Shown in pieces: positions 1 through 7,337 of a stretch of DNA of 18,806 nucleotides. The DNA lies in assembly GCA_938027385.1 (NCBI GenBank), contig CALJBF010000012.1, forward strand, positions 1 through 18,806, read 5' to 3'. Position 1 is the stretch's first letter; each line of letters opens with the position of its first letter. The stretch is from an uncultured Porphyromonadaceae bacterium. GTDB taxonomy: Bacteria; Bacteroidota; Bacteroidia; Bacteroidales; Muribaculaceae. Under the pieces are notes generated by a model. It made no database searches. It saw only the letters and a list, made by a program, of their open reading frames with translations, and was not told where the DNA came from. The position numbers and the translations under genes are program-made.

Positions 1-826
1 GAGCATCAAGCCCCTGCTGGCCGACTATTTCACGTTTGACGAACAGCTTTACACCTCTATCCTCCCCACCGCCACCCAGTATGCCCGAAACGCCATATTC
101 TCGGGCCTGATGCCGATAGACATCGCCAGGATGTTCCCGCACCTGTGGGTCGACGAAGACGAGGAGGAGGGGAAGAACCTCAACGAGAGCGAGCTGGTGA
201 CCACGCTGTTTGACCGCTACCGCCGCCAGTGTCGTTTCTCGTACAACAAGATAAACGACTCCACGGCAGCCGAAAAACTGCTGCGCGAGTTCGCCAACCT
301 GCGTGACAATGACCTCAATGTCGTCGTGCTCAACTTCATCGACATGCTGTCGCACGCGCGCACCGAAAGCCGCATGATACGCGAGCTGGCGCGCACCGAC
401 GCCGCCTACCGCTCGCTGGCCGAATCATGGTTCCGTCACTCGCCTGCGCTCGAGCTGTTCAGGCGCATCGCCGCCTCGGGGGCGCGCGTGGTGGTCACCA
501 CCGACCACGGCACCGTGCGCGTCGACAACCCCGTGAAGGTGCTCGGCGACAAGAACACCAACACCAACCTGCGCTACAAGGTGGGCAAGAACCTGGGTTA
601 CAACAACAAGCAGGTCTACGAGATCAAGCGTCCCACGATGATGGGGTTGCCGTCGCCCAACGTGTCGTCGGCCTACATCTTCGCCGGCAACCACGACTTC
701 TTCGCCTACCCCAACAACTACAACTACTACGTGCAGTATTATACCGACACGTTCCAGCACGGCGGCATATCGCTTGAAGAGATGCTTGTGCCGCTTGTGA
801 CACTGACACCGAAAACCAACATCTGA
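1..826 (+). CDS. porX: PorX-like response regulator, C-terminal PglZ domain (5' partial)
   Basis: The reading frame is open from base 2, so this is the C-terminal ~274 residues of a longer protein; a full PorX has an N-terminal CheY-like receiver domain that would lie upstream of the window. What is visible is a PglZ domain of the alkaline phosphatase superfamily: a Asp-His pair in TTDHGT (Asp at 503-505, His at 506-508), an NFIDMLSH segment near 333, a Lys/Asn-rich stretch after it (DKNTNTNLRYKVGKNLGYN), and the family's closing signature HGGISLEEMLVP with His at 758-760. In the family, PorX is the cytoplasmic response regulator of the type IX secretion system, acting with the histidine kinase PorY, and its PglZ domain is reported to act as a phosphodiesterase on oligonucleotides. 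tsaE follows after 30 bp in the same direction. The assignment is firm; the receiver domain is inferred from the family, not seen. Confidence 0.9.
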   Translation, partial: SIKPLLADYFTFDEQLYTSILPTATQYARNAIFSGLMPIDIARMFPHLWVDEDEEEGKNLNESELVTTLFDRYRRQCRFSYNKINDSTAAEKLLREFANLRDNDLNVVVLNFIDMLSHARTESRMIRELARTDAAYRSLAESWFRHSPALELFRRIAASGARVVVTTDHGTVRVDNPVKVLGDKNTNTNLRYKVGKNLGYNNKQVYEIKRPTMMGLPSPNVSSAYIFAGNHDFFAYPNNYNYYVQYYTDTFQHGGISLEEMLVPLVTLTPKTNI

Positions 827-856
827 CCATATCTCATATTCATCTCACACACAGCA

Positions 857-1285
857 ATGAGCAAAGAGATTACCATAGCCGGTCTGGACGACCTGGACCG
901 CGCCGCAGCCGAATTCGTCGGCATGATGGACGACCGAACCGTCTACGCCTTCCACGGCCCGATGGGCGCCGGAAAGACCACTTTCATCAGCGCCCTGTGC
1001 CGCGCGCTCGGCGTCGATGCCGAAGAGGCCAACTCGCCGTCGTTCGCCATAGTGAACGAATACCGCTCTGACACCACCGCCGAACTGATATACCATTTCG
1101 ACCTCTACCGCCTGGAGTCAGTAGACGAGGCGCTTGAAATCGGCATAGAGGACTATTTCGACTCGGGCGCGCTCTGCCTGCTCGAATGGCCCGAGCGCAT
1201 CGAGCCCCTGCTGCCCGACGACACCGTGGTTGTCAAAATCACCGTCAACGACGACGATACCCGCACCCTCACCATCAACGACTGA
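857..1285 (+). CDS. tsaE: tRNA threonylcarbamoyladenosine biosynthesis ATPase TsaE
   Basis: TsaE is the small ATPase that works with TsaB and TsaD to put the threonylcarbamoyl group on adenosine 37 of ANN-decoding tRNAs (t6A). The 142-residue product has the expected length. It carries a P-loop GPMGAGKT at residues 34-41, the family block SPSFAIVNEY around residue 59, the HFDLYRL strand near residue 80 with its conserved Asp, and LLEWPERI near residue 108. The ATG at 857 gives a normal N-terminus. It sits 30 bp after porX and just before birA, whose predicted start lies 16 bp after the tsaE stop, so the three are probably transcribed together. The porX-tsaE pairing is, from memory, common in Bacteroidetes, but no functional link between them is evident. 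Confidence 0.95.
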   Translation: MSKEITIAGLDDLDRAAAEFVGMMDDRTVYAFHGPMGAGKTTFISALCRALGVDAEEANSPSFAIVNEYRSDTTAELIYHFDLYRLESVDEALEIGIEDYFDSGALCLLEWPERIEPLLPDDTVVVKITVNDDDTRTLTIND

Positions 1286-1301
1286 TTCCCCCGCTACCGC
1301 A

Positions 1302-2060
1302 GTGATACACAGACTCGACAGCGTGCCGTCAACCAACACCTGGACCAAGGAACACGCGGCCTCGCTGGCGCACGGCGATATCGTGATCACCCGCGACCAG
1401 ACCGCCGGACGCGGGCAGCGCGGCAACTCATGGGAGGCAGCCCCGGGCATGAACCTCACATTCTCGCTCATGCTCAGGCCGCGCAACATCACCCCGCGGC
1501 GCCAGTGGGCCATCTCGCAGGCGGTGGCTCTCGGCATCGCCGAAACCCTCGACCACATTCTCCGTGAAACCGGACCCGCTCCGGGAGGCTCGCTTGAGCG
1601 CGTCGCGATAAAATGGCCCAACGACATCTATGTCGGCGACCGCAAGATCTGCGGCATCCTCATCGAGAACTCGCTTGACTCGCCCGAGACAATCGGGCAC
1701 TCGATTGCGGGGATAGGGATTAATGTCAACCAGCCGGAATTCGTGTCTGACGCCCCCAACCCAGTCTCTCTCCGACAGCTCACCGGCGTGGATTTCGACC
1801 TTAACGACGTGCTCGGCCAATGCGTCGGCCGCCTCATGCACTGGTTCGATATCGCCGAAAGCGGAAACACCCGCCTGCTCGACGGCGAGTATGACACCCG
1901 ACTGTGGCGCAGGAGCGGCGTGCATGAATACGCCCTGCCCGACGGCACCCGGTTCCGGGCGCGGATAATGGGTGTGGAAAGTGACGGGCGACTGAAACTC
2001 ATCGACACCGACGACACGATCCGGCGGTTCTATTTCAAAGAAACAGCATTTGTTCTGTAA
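1302..2060 (+). CDS. birA: Biotin-[acetyl-CoA-carboxylase] ligase, class I (no DNA-binding domain)
   Basis: Biotin protein ligase activates biotin to biotinyl-AMP and attaches it to the lysine of carboxylase carrier proteins. The 252-residue protein shows GRGQRGNSW (residues 36-44, biotinyl-AMP loop), KWPNDIYVG (from residue 104, containing the conserved Lys), the GILIEN strand and GIGINVNQ, followed by a small C-terminal beta domain. There is no N-terminal helix-turn-helix, so it is a class I ligase and not the repressor form. The start is uncertain: the frame has no ATG before residue 50. The GTG at 1302 puts the family's first strand (VIHRLDSVPSTN) at the N-terminus. A TTG at 1230 would add 24 low-complexity Ser/Thr/Pro residues inside tsaE and is less likely. 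The stop TAA shares a base with the next ATG (TAATG). Confidence 0.93.
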   Translation: MIHRLDSVPSTNTWTKEHAASLAHGDIVITRDQTAGRGQRGNSWEAAPGMNLTFSLMLRPRNITPRRQWAISQAVALGIAETLDHILRETGPAPGGSLERVAIKWPNDIYVGDRKICGILIENSLDSPETIGHSIAGIGINVNQPEFVSDAPNPVSLRQLTGVDFDLNDVLGQCVGRLMHWFDIAESGNTRLLDGEYDTRLWRRSGVHEYALPDGTRFRARIMGVESDGRLKLIDTDDTIRRFYFKETAFVL

Positions 2061-2857
2061 TGTCTGACTTACACCCCATCCACCCGGCCGAACCGGCCGA
2101 CAGGCCGCTCATCACGATAGTGACGGTGACATATAACGCGGCGAAGACTCTGCCCCCGACGCTCGACAGCGTGCGGTCGCAGGACTTTGACCGTTTCGAG
2201 CACCTTATCATCGACGGTGCATCGACCGACGGCACACCTGACATCGTGCGCCGTGACGCGCGCCCATGGGAAACCGTCATCTCGGAACGTGACCGGGGCC
2301 TTTACGACGCCATGAACAAAGGTCTCGACCGTGCCCGCGGCGACTATGTGATGTTCCTCAATGCCGGCGACACCCTGCACGCCCCCGACACGCTGTCGCG
2401 CATCGCACGGGTCATTCTCGACAACGACTTCCCCGGAGTGGTATACGGTCAGACAGATATCGTCGACAGCAGCCGGCGCCGTGTGGCCGGACGGCACCTG
2501 GAGGCCCCCGAGCATCTGACCCTCAAAAGTTTCGCCGAGGGGATGGTGGTATGTCACCAGGCCTTCATTGCCCTGAAACGCATCACCGGGCCGTTCGACC
2601 TCAGCTACCGTTTCTCGGCCGACTATGAATGGTGCATCCGCGTGCTCCAGCATTCGCGCAACAACGTGATGGTGCCCGGTGTGCTGATAGACTATCTGGC
2701 CGAGGGTGTGACCACCCGCAACCGGCGCGCATCGCTTGCCGAGCGGTTCCGCATCATGAGCCGGTATTACGGTTTCTGGCCCACGCTGTGGCGCCACCTC
2801 GGGTTCATACCGCGTTTCCTGAAACGCCGCCGTCTGGAAAAGAAATTCATCAACTGA
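2060..2857 (+). CDS. Glycosyltransferase family 2 protein
   Basis: The 265-residue protein has the GT-A fold of family 2 glycosyltransferases, which transfer a sugar from a nucleotide donor to a growing glycan. Visible blocks are the first strand ITIVTVTYN (ending at Asn26), LIIDGASTDGT (49-59) with the nucleotide-binding Asp, SERDRGLYDAMNKGL (75-89), and FLNAGD (99-104), where NAGD takes the place of the usual DxD metal motif, as in WcaE/amylovoran-type members. Further on, VVCHQAFI and FSADYEWCIRV are typical acceptor-side blocks. There are no transmembrane segments; the basic C-terminal end (PRFLKRRRLEKKF) could favour membrane contact. It is cytoplasmic and its sugar and acceptor cannot be read from sequence. 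Translation is probably coupled to birA, since the start overlaps the birA stop. Confidence 0.9.
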   Translation: MSDLHPIHPAEPADRPLITIVTVTYNAAKTLPPTLDSVRSQDFDRFEHLIIDGASTDGTPDIVRRDARPWETVISERDRGLYDAMNKGLDRARGDYVMFLNAGDTLHAPDTLSRIARVILDNDFPGVVYGQTDIVDSSRRRVAGRHLEAPEHLTLKSFAEGMVVCHQAFIALKRITGPFDLSYRFSADYEWCIRVLQHSRNNVMVPGVLIDYLAEGVTTRNRRASLAERFRIMSRYYGFWPTLWRHLGFIPRFLKRRRLEKKFIN

Positions 2858-2883
2858 CAGTCCTGACCAATCACCTACCGAAG

Positions 2884-3186
2884 ATGATAATACTCAACAC
2901 CACATTCTTTGCCGAAGAATCGCTCGGCGAGCAGCTGCACGGATGGATCAAGGAGACCTACCTGCCGGCCGCGCGCCGCACCGGCCTGTTCACCGACGTA
3001 GAGGCAGTGCGCATACTCGACCAGCCGGAGCCGGGCGCCGTGAGCTTTGCCGTGCGCTGTACAGCCGACGACCTCGACAGCGCCCGGCAGTGGCACGACA
3101 ATGACGGCGCCGGCGCCCGTGACGCACTGCACACGCGCTGGGGCCAGCGCGTGGTGTGGTTCACTACATACATGGAAACCATCTGA
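2884..3186 (+). CDS. DUF4286 family protein
   Basis: A 100-residue protein that begins MIILNTTFFAEESL and ends WGQRVVWFTTYMETI. The pattern of an N-terminal beta strand (MIILNTTF), an amphipathic helix (HGWIKETYLPAARRTG), a strand with SFAVRCTADDLDSARQW and a closing strand matches the small alpha/beta (ferredoxin-like) DUF4286 family found in Bacteroidetes. The family has no known function. No signal peptide or membrane segment is present, so it should be cytoplasmic. It lies 26 bp after the glycosyltransferase and 2 bp before ruvC, so it is almost certainly in the same transcript. The ATG at 2884 was chosen because longer versions of the frame read into the glycosyltransferase gene and do not fit the family's length of about 100 residues. 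Confidence 0.82.
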   Translation: MIILNTTFFAEESLGEQLHGWIKETYLPAARRTGLFTDVEAVRILDQPEPGAVSFAVRCTADDLDSARQWHDNDGAGARDALHTRWGQRVVWFTTYMETI

Positions 3187-3188
3187 CC

Positions 3189-3800
3189 ATGGCTGTACGA
3201 CACGGATCGGAGATAGAGGGTGTCGGCGCCGCATCGTCGGCCGGCGGCTGGGACCGGGTGATTATCGGCATCGACCCCGGCACGAACGTCATGGGCTACG
3301 GCATACTCGGGGTGAACGGCAAGAAACCCGCCATGATAGCCATGGGGGTGATCAAGCTGTCGCGGTTCGACGACCATTACATGCGTCTGCGCCACATCCA
3401 CCAGCGCGTGGCCGCCATAATAGCGTCATATCTGCCCGACGAGATGGCCATCGAGGCACCCTTCTACGGCAAGAACGTGCAGTCGATGCTCAAGCTGGGG
3501 CGCGCCCAGGGGGTGGCCATGTCGGCCGCCCTCGAACGCGACATACCCATAGCCGAATACGAGCCGCGCAAGATCAAGATGGCCATAACCGGCAACGGCG
3601 GCGCCTCGAAAGAGCAGGTGCAGGAGATGTTGCGCCGCATACTGGGCATAGACCGCGAGATGCTGATGCCGCAGCTCGACGCCACCGACGCCCTCGGCGC
3701 CGCCCTTTGCCATTTCTATGAAAGCCAGCGCCCGGCCGCAGCGGCAGGGCCAAAATCGTGGAAAGAGTTCATCGCCCGCAATCCGGGGCGAGTGAAATGA
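3189..3800 (+). CDS. ruvC: Crossover junction endodeoxyribonuclease RuvC
   Basis: RuvC cuts Holliday junctions that RuvAB has migrated, at the end of homologous recombination. The 203-residue protein has the RNase H-like core with all four acidic metal ligands: Asp29 in IIGIDPGT, Glu89 in MAIEAPFYG, and Asp164/Asp167 in QLDATDALGAALCH. Their spacing matches E. coli Asp7/Glu66/Asp138/Asp141 closely. From the ATG at 3189 there are about 22 residues before the first strand, rich in Gly, Ala and Ser, which the family normally lacks. A GTG at 3258 would start directly at IIGIDPGT, so the extension may be an artefact of start choice. It is the last gene of the first run: 220 bp without a gene follow, and I see no strong terminator hairpin there. 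Confidence 0.95.
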   Translation: MAVRHGSEIEGVGAASSAGGWDRVIIGIDPGTNVMGYGILGVNGKKPAMIAMGVIKLSRFDDHYMRLRHIHQRVAAIIASYLPDEMAIEAPFYGKNVQSMLKLGRAQGVAMSAALERDIPIAEYEPRKIKMAITGNGGASKEQVQEMLRRILGIDREMLMPQLDATDALGAALCHFYESQRPAAAAGPKSWKEFIARNPGRVK

Positions 3801-3881
3801 CCCACCCGAGCGCCGTATTCGGCAAATTGCGCGCTTTTCGGGAATTTTAGTAGAATTATGCAGATTATCCGTGTATATCTC

Positions 3882-3912
3882 TTGCATTTTAACATATCAG
3901 CCCTTATCTTTG
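3882..3912 (+). promoter_or_regulatory. Bacteroidetes-type promoter for the large secreted protein gene
   Basis: A -33 TTG (3882-3884) is followed by exactly 20 bp and then TATCTTTG (3905-3912), a perfect match to the Bacteroidetes -7 consensus TAnnTTTG. Transcription should start near 3916, which gives a leader of about 105 nt before the ATG at 4021. The surrounding 3841-3912 is AT-rich in an otherwise GC-rich region. The rest of the gene-free stretch 3801-4020 holds only weak short hairpins, with no convincing terminator for ruvC. Confidence 0.72.
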
Positions 3913-4020
3913 CACTGCAATTCATCTCCGTAAGAGAAAACACATAATTCCACATAATCACTACTTGGGGCCGCGAACGCACACCGGTGCATCACAGCCC
4001 CGCAATTCACCCGGTTCAAT

Positions 4021-7000
4021 ATGGTCAGACATCTTACCTTTTCATTAGCGTTGCTGGGGCTTTCGGCCTCGGCGACGGCCACCGCTCCGCTCACGCCCGA
4101 CGTGTCGTCTACACCCACCGAGGCCGAGGCCGCACTGTTCACAGTGGCCGACAACAATCACGACAATGTCTCGTGGGGTTTCTACGACGAGACAAAGACA
4201 AACCATCAGACAGTATTCAATTCAAACGTCTACAAAACCGACAACGCATCGTCTGAACTGCCTTACAACGACTGGCTTTTCCTGCCGGCGATACAGTTCA
4301 CGGATGCCGACGCACTTTATGAGTTCAGATGCGACGCCGCCCGCGGCTCGTTCTCGCAATACTGGGGCGTGGACGAGGTTTTTGAAGTGAAGATAGGCAC
4401 AGCCCCCAACGCCCAGTCGATGACCACACAGATCATGGGCGACACCCACCTTACGCTGCAGAACAACCGCGACGGCAAGCTGAAGACATTCACCGAAATG
4501 TTCTCGGTGCCCTCGCCGGGGGTATATTACATCGGCATACGCTGCTGCTCGTCTGACTGCAAGAGCCTGGGCATGTACCTGGCCAACATATCGGTCACGC
4601 GCCAGCAGTCGTCGACCTCGGCACCCGAGGGTGTCACCGGCCTCACCGCCACCCCGGGCCGCAACGGCGCGCTGACCACGTCGCTGGTGTTCTACATGCC
4701 TGACCGCGACGTGAAAGGGAATGCGCTACCCGCCGATGCCGTGATCCGCGCCGTAGCCACTTCATCGGTCGACACCAAAGAGACCACCGGTGCCCCCGGC
4801 GCCACATGCATGATTGCCGACCTGGGCACCGTGCAGGGACTCAACGACATCACCGTCACGACCTACATCGGCGAGAACGGCGGCAAACCCGCCACCACGC
4901 AGATCTATACCGGCGTCAGCATCCCCGGCCCCGTGACAAACACCCGCTGCAAGTCGACCGCCGACAACATGACCCTGCGTTTTGAATGGGACGCGCCGGT
5001 GCGCACTGCCGACGGCAACGGGTTCGTCAGCCCGACAGGCAACACCTACATCATCTACGAGGAGCTGATGAACAACATCATGGGGATGGACACATATTAC
5101 TGGAACCGGGTGGGCGAACTCCCCGCCGACCAGACATGGTATGAGTACCCGATGCCCGACGACGGCATACAGCGCCGCGTGAAAATCGGTGTCGTGGCCC
5201 AAAATGCCGCCGGCGTGAACAATTCGGTGGTCACGCCGATTGTCGGCCTCGGCGGCAAGCCCTACTCCCTGCCGGTAATCGAGGATTTCACGGGCTGCTC
5301 GCTCACAGAGTTCAATTACAACCCCATCATGAACTGGGAACCCGACACAGACTACTCGGGTCAGACCTGGACCGTGAACGACCCCGCCATCATCGGCCCG
5401 CAATACAACATCGACCACAAGCCCGTGCTGATCTTCAGCAACCATATCGGTACGCGCGCCCGCGTTTCGGTACCGAAATTCTCTACTGCCGGAGCCTCGG
5501 CACCGTCGGCCAAATTCGCCGTCTACATGGGCGCCGACACCCCCGACCTGTCGGTCTACGCGATGACTATGGAGTCTGACGGATGGTTCAAGGTAGGCGA
5601 CATAGCCGTCGACCGCACCGCCGGCACATACCGCGTGGTTGATGTTCCGCTGGGCGCGCAGTGCGCCGACCAGCCCTGGGTGCTGATGGCCGTCGACGGA
5701 TATTTCGACCCGGCACAGTATCAGATCGGTTTCATTTCGGAATACAGCATAGTCAATTCTCTCGACACCGACCTGGGCGTACTCTCCGTCAGCGGGGGGT
5801 CGCCGGTGGTCGGCAATCCCGAAACATACACCGCGGTTGTCTATAACCCCGGCAGACAGGCCGCCACCATGACCCGTGCCACATGGCAGGTGGTAAGCGA
5901 CGGCAACGTCATCGTGTCTGAGGAGGCCACCCTACCCGCGGCCGCAATAGAGCCGGAGCATGTGTATGACTTCGAGTGGACATTCATCCCGCGTGCCGAA
6001 ATGATCGGCGCCGCCGAGGTAAGGTTTGCCATCGAGGTTGCCAATGACGGCGACCGCGCCAACAACACGGCATCACTTCCCGTGATGATAAAGAGCGGAG
6101 CGAAAGTGACCGTGCGCGACCTCCGCGCCACCGAGCAGTCTGACGGCTCAGTCGTGCTTGCATGGACAGAACCGGCCGCCAACATGGCCGTGGAGAGTTT
6201 CGAGAACGACATCCCCTACGAGCGCACGGGCACTATCGCCGGATTCACGAATATCGACGGCGACGGATACCAGGTCTGGAACCTCGGCGAGAAAGACCCG
6301 ATGGGACCTGCCGCCCGCGCCTGGAGCGTATGGGACAAGGCCTGGACACAGCAGACGTTCGGCAACGCCTATCTCCCCTCGCACGGCAACCAGTATCTGC
6401 TTGTCACCTGCCCGGGCGACGAGCTGGCCATACCCCCGCGTGCCGATGACTGGCTGATCTCACCCGAGGTCAACGGCCTGTCGTTCGTGGCGTTCGACGC
6501 CCGCGTGATCAGTGTTCTCTACGGCACAGAGACGCTTGAATTCCTCTACTCGTCAACTACCCCCGAGCCTGAATCATTCACCCTGCTCGAGACCTTGCAG
6601 ATAGCCCCGACACTTCAGACCGGCGATGACGGCCTTGAGACGCTTGTCTACGCCCGCTATTCGAGCGAACTCCCTGCCGACGCACGCTATTTTGCCCTGC
6701 GCTACCGCTCGCATGACTGTTTCGGCATGATGCTCGACCGGCTGGAATACGCCCCCGCCTCGGCTGACCGCGGCATCACCGGCTACGATATCTACCGCGA
6801 CGGCGCGCTCATCGCCGAGAACGCACAGGCCGCCGGCACCTATACCGACACCGGCATAGTTCCCGGCTCGGCCCACAGCTACACCGTTTACCCGCGCACC
6901 GAGGGCGACAAGGGCGCCATGTCAAATGTCGCCTCCATCAACGGCGGCTCGGCAATCGGCCTCCCCGCGGCTGACAGCACCGTCACCGTTGCCGCCTCGG

Positions 7001-7170
7001 CCGGCATGATCCACATCACAGCAGCCACACCCACCCCCGTGACCGTCTGCACCCCCGCCGGCCTGACCATAGCCTCCCTGACCGTCGACGGCACCGCCTC
7101 GCTCCCCGTCACCCCCGGCATCTACCTCGTGGCCACCCCCACCGCTACCCACAAACTTGCCGTCCGCTGA
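4021..7170 (+). CDS. Large secreted multidomain protein (choice-of-anchor J / Fn3-like) with T9SS-type C-terminal tail
   Basis: A 1049-residue exported protein. Residues 1-22 are a signal peptide (MVRHLTFSLALLGLSASATATA, shown by the Leu/Ala core). Then come a jelly-roll 'choice-of-anchor J' domain (about 35-195), an Fn3-like domain (about 201-300), a second Fn3-like domain (303-415), a second jelly-roll (417-580), a CARDB-like beta domain starting DLGVLSVSGG (583-690), and an Fn3 (695-978) that seems to be split by a third jelly-roll (about 722-915). The last 60 residues resemble a T9SS type A sorting domain, ending PGIYLVATPTATHKLAVR. The likely role is a surface or secreted adhesin or scaffold; no catalytic motif is visible. 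Residues 175-182 (CCSSDC) hold three cysteines. It has its own promoter and terminator. Domain borders are by eye and approximate. Confidence 0.85.
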   Translation: MVRHLTFSLALLGLSASATATAPLTPDVSSTPTEAEAALFTVADNNHDNVSWGFYDETKTNHQTVFNSNVYKTDNASSELPYNDWLFLPAIQFTDADALYEFRCDAARGSFSQYWGVDEVFEVKIGTAPNAQSMTTQIMGDTHLTLQNNRDGKLKTFTEMFSVPSPGVYYIGIRCCSSDCKSLGMYLANISVTRQQSSTSAPEGVTGLTATPGRNGALTTSLVFYMPDRDVKGNALPADAVIRAVATSSVDTKETTGAPGATCMIADLGTVQGLNDITVTTYIGENGGKPATTQIYTGVSIPGPVTNTRCKSTADNMTLRFEWDAPVRTADGNGFVSPTGNTYIIYEELMNNIMGMDTYYWNRVGELPADQTWYEYPMPDDGIQRRVKIGVVAQNAAGVNNSVVTPIVGLGGKPYSLPVIEDFTGCSLTEFNYNPIMNWEPDTDYSGQTWTVNDPAIIGPQYNIDHKPVLIFSNHIGTRARVSVPKFSTAGASAPSAKFAVYMGADTPDLSVYAMTMESDGWFKVGDIAVDRTAGTYRVVDVPLGAQCADQPWVLMAVDGYFDPAQYQIGFISEYSIVNSLDTDLGVLSVSGGSPVVGNPETYTAVVYNPGRQAATMTRATWQVVSDGNVIVSEEATLPAAAIEPEHVYDFEWTFIPRAEMIGAAEVRFAIEVANDGDRANNTASLPVMIKSGAKVTVRDLRATEQSDGSVVLAWTEPAANMAVESFENDIPYERTGTIAGFTNIDGDGYQVWNLGEKDPMGPAARAWSVWDKAWTQQTFGNAYLPSHGNQYLLVTCPGDELAIPPRADDWLISPEVNGLSFVAFDARVISVLYGTETLEFLYSSTTPEPESFTLLETLQIAPTLQTGDDGLETLVYARYSSELPADARYFALRYRSHDCFGMMLDRLEYAPASADRGITGYDIYRDGALIAENAQAAGTYTDTGIVPGSAHSYTVYPRTEGDKGAMSNVASINGGSAIGLPAADSTVTVAASAGMIHITAATPTPVTVCTPAGLTIASLTVDGTASLPVTPGIYLVATPTATHKLAVR

Positions 7171-7198
7171 CCCGCCCCATCCCGACTATCAATTCTAA

Positions 7199-7240
7199 AA
7201 AATACGGCCCTGCCACAAATGTCTGGCAGGGCCGTATTTT
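7199..7240 (+). terminator. Strong intrinsic terminator after the large secreted protein gene
   Basis: A perfect 17-bp inverted repeat (7199-7215 with 7224-7240) around an 8-nt loop, with a GC-rich core (ACGGCCCTGCCA) and an A-run on the left and T-run on the right. After a small internal mismatch the arms continue with AATTCT/AGAATT on the outside. It lies 28 bp after the stop of the large gene and ends that transcript. Its near symmetry means it could also stop transcription from the other strand. Confidence 0.9.
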
Positions 7241-7270
7241 AAGAATTGAGGGAAAAGGCGGGGACGGATG

Positions 7271-7315
7271 TTGGCGGTCTTGGGGAAAGTGTGTATCTTT
7301 GCTGTCCTATCTTTG
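7271..7315 (+). promoter_or_regulatory. Bacteroidetes-type promoter of the endonuclease gene, with a doubled -7 element
   Basis: TTG at 7271-7273, 20 bp, then TATCTTTG at 7294-7301 form a full -33/-7 promoter. A second identical TATCTTTG lies at 7308-7315, 14 bp further on, without a TTG at the right distance. The first should start transcription near 7305, leaving a leader of about 33 nt. The second, if used, would start near 7319 and leave about 19 nt. Confidence 0.72.
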
Positions 7316-7337
7316 ACCGAAAAAAACGTCTGTAACC

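Noticed and set aside
3801..3860. Possible terminator after ruvC
   Set aside because: Only a four-base GCCG/CGGC stem with no T-run is present; too weak to call.
4762..5445. A 227-residue minus-strand frame inside the large secreted protein gene
   Set aside because: It lies opposite the continuous domain-bearing frame and has repetitive Val/Gly/His composition typical of antisense reading.
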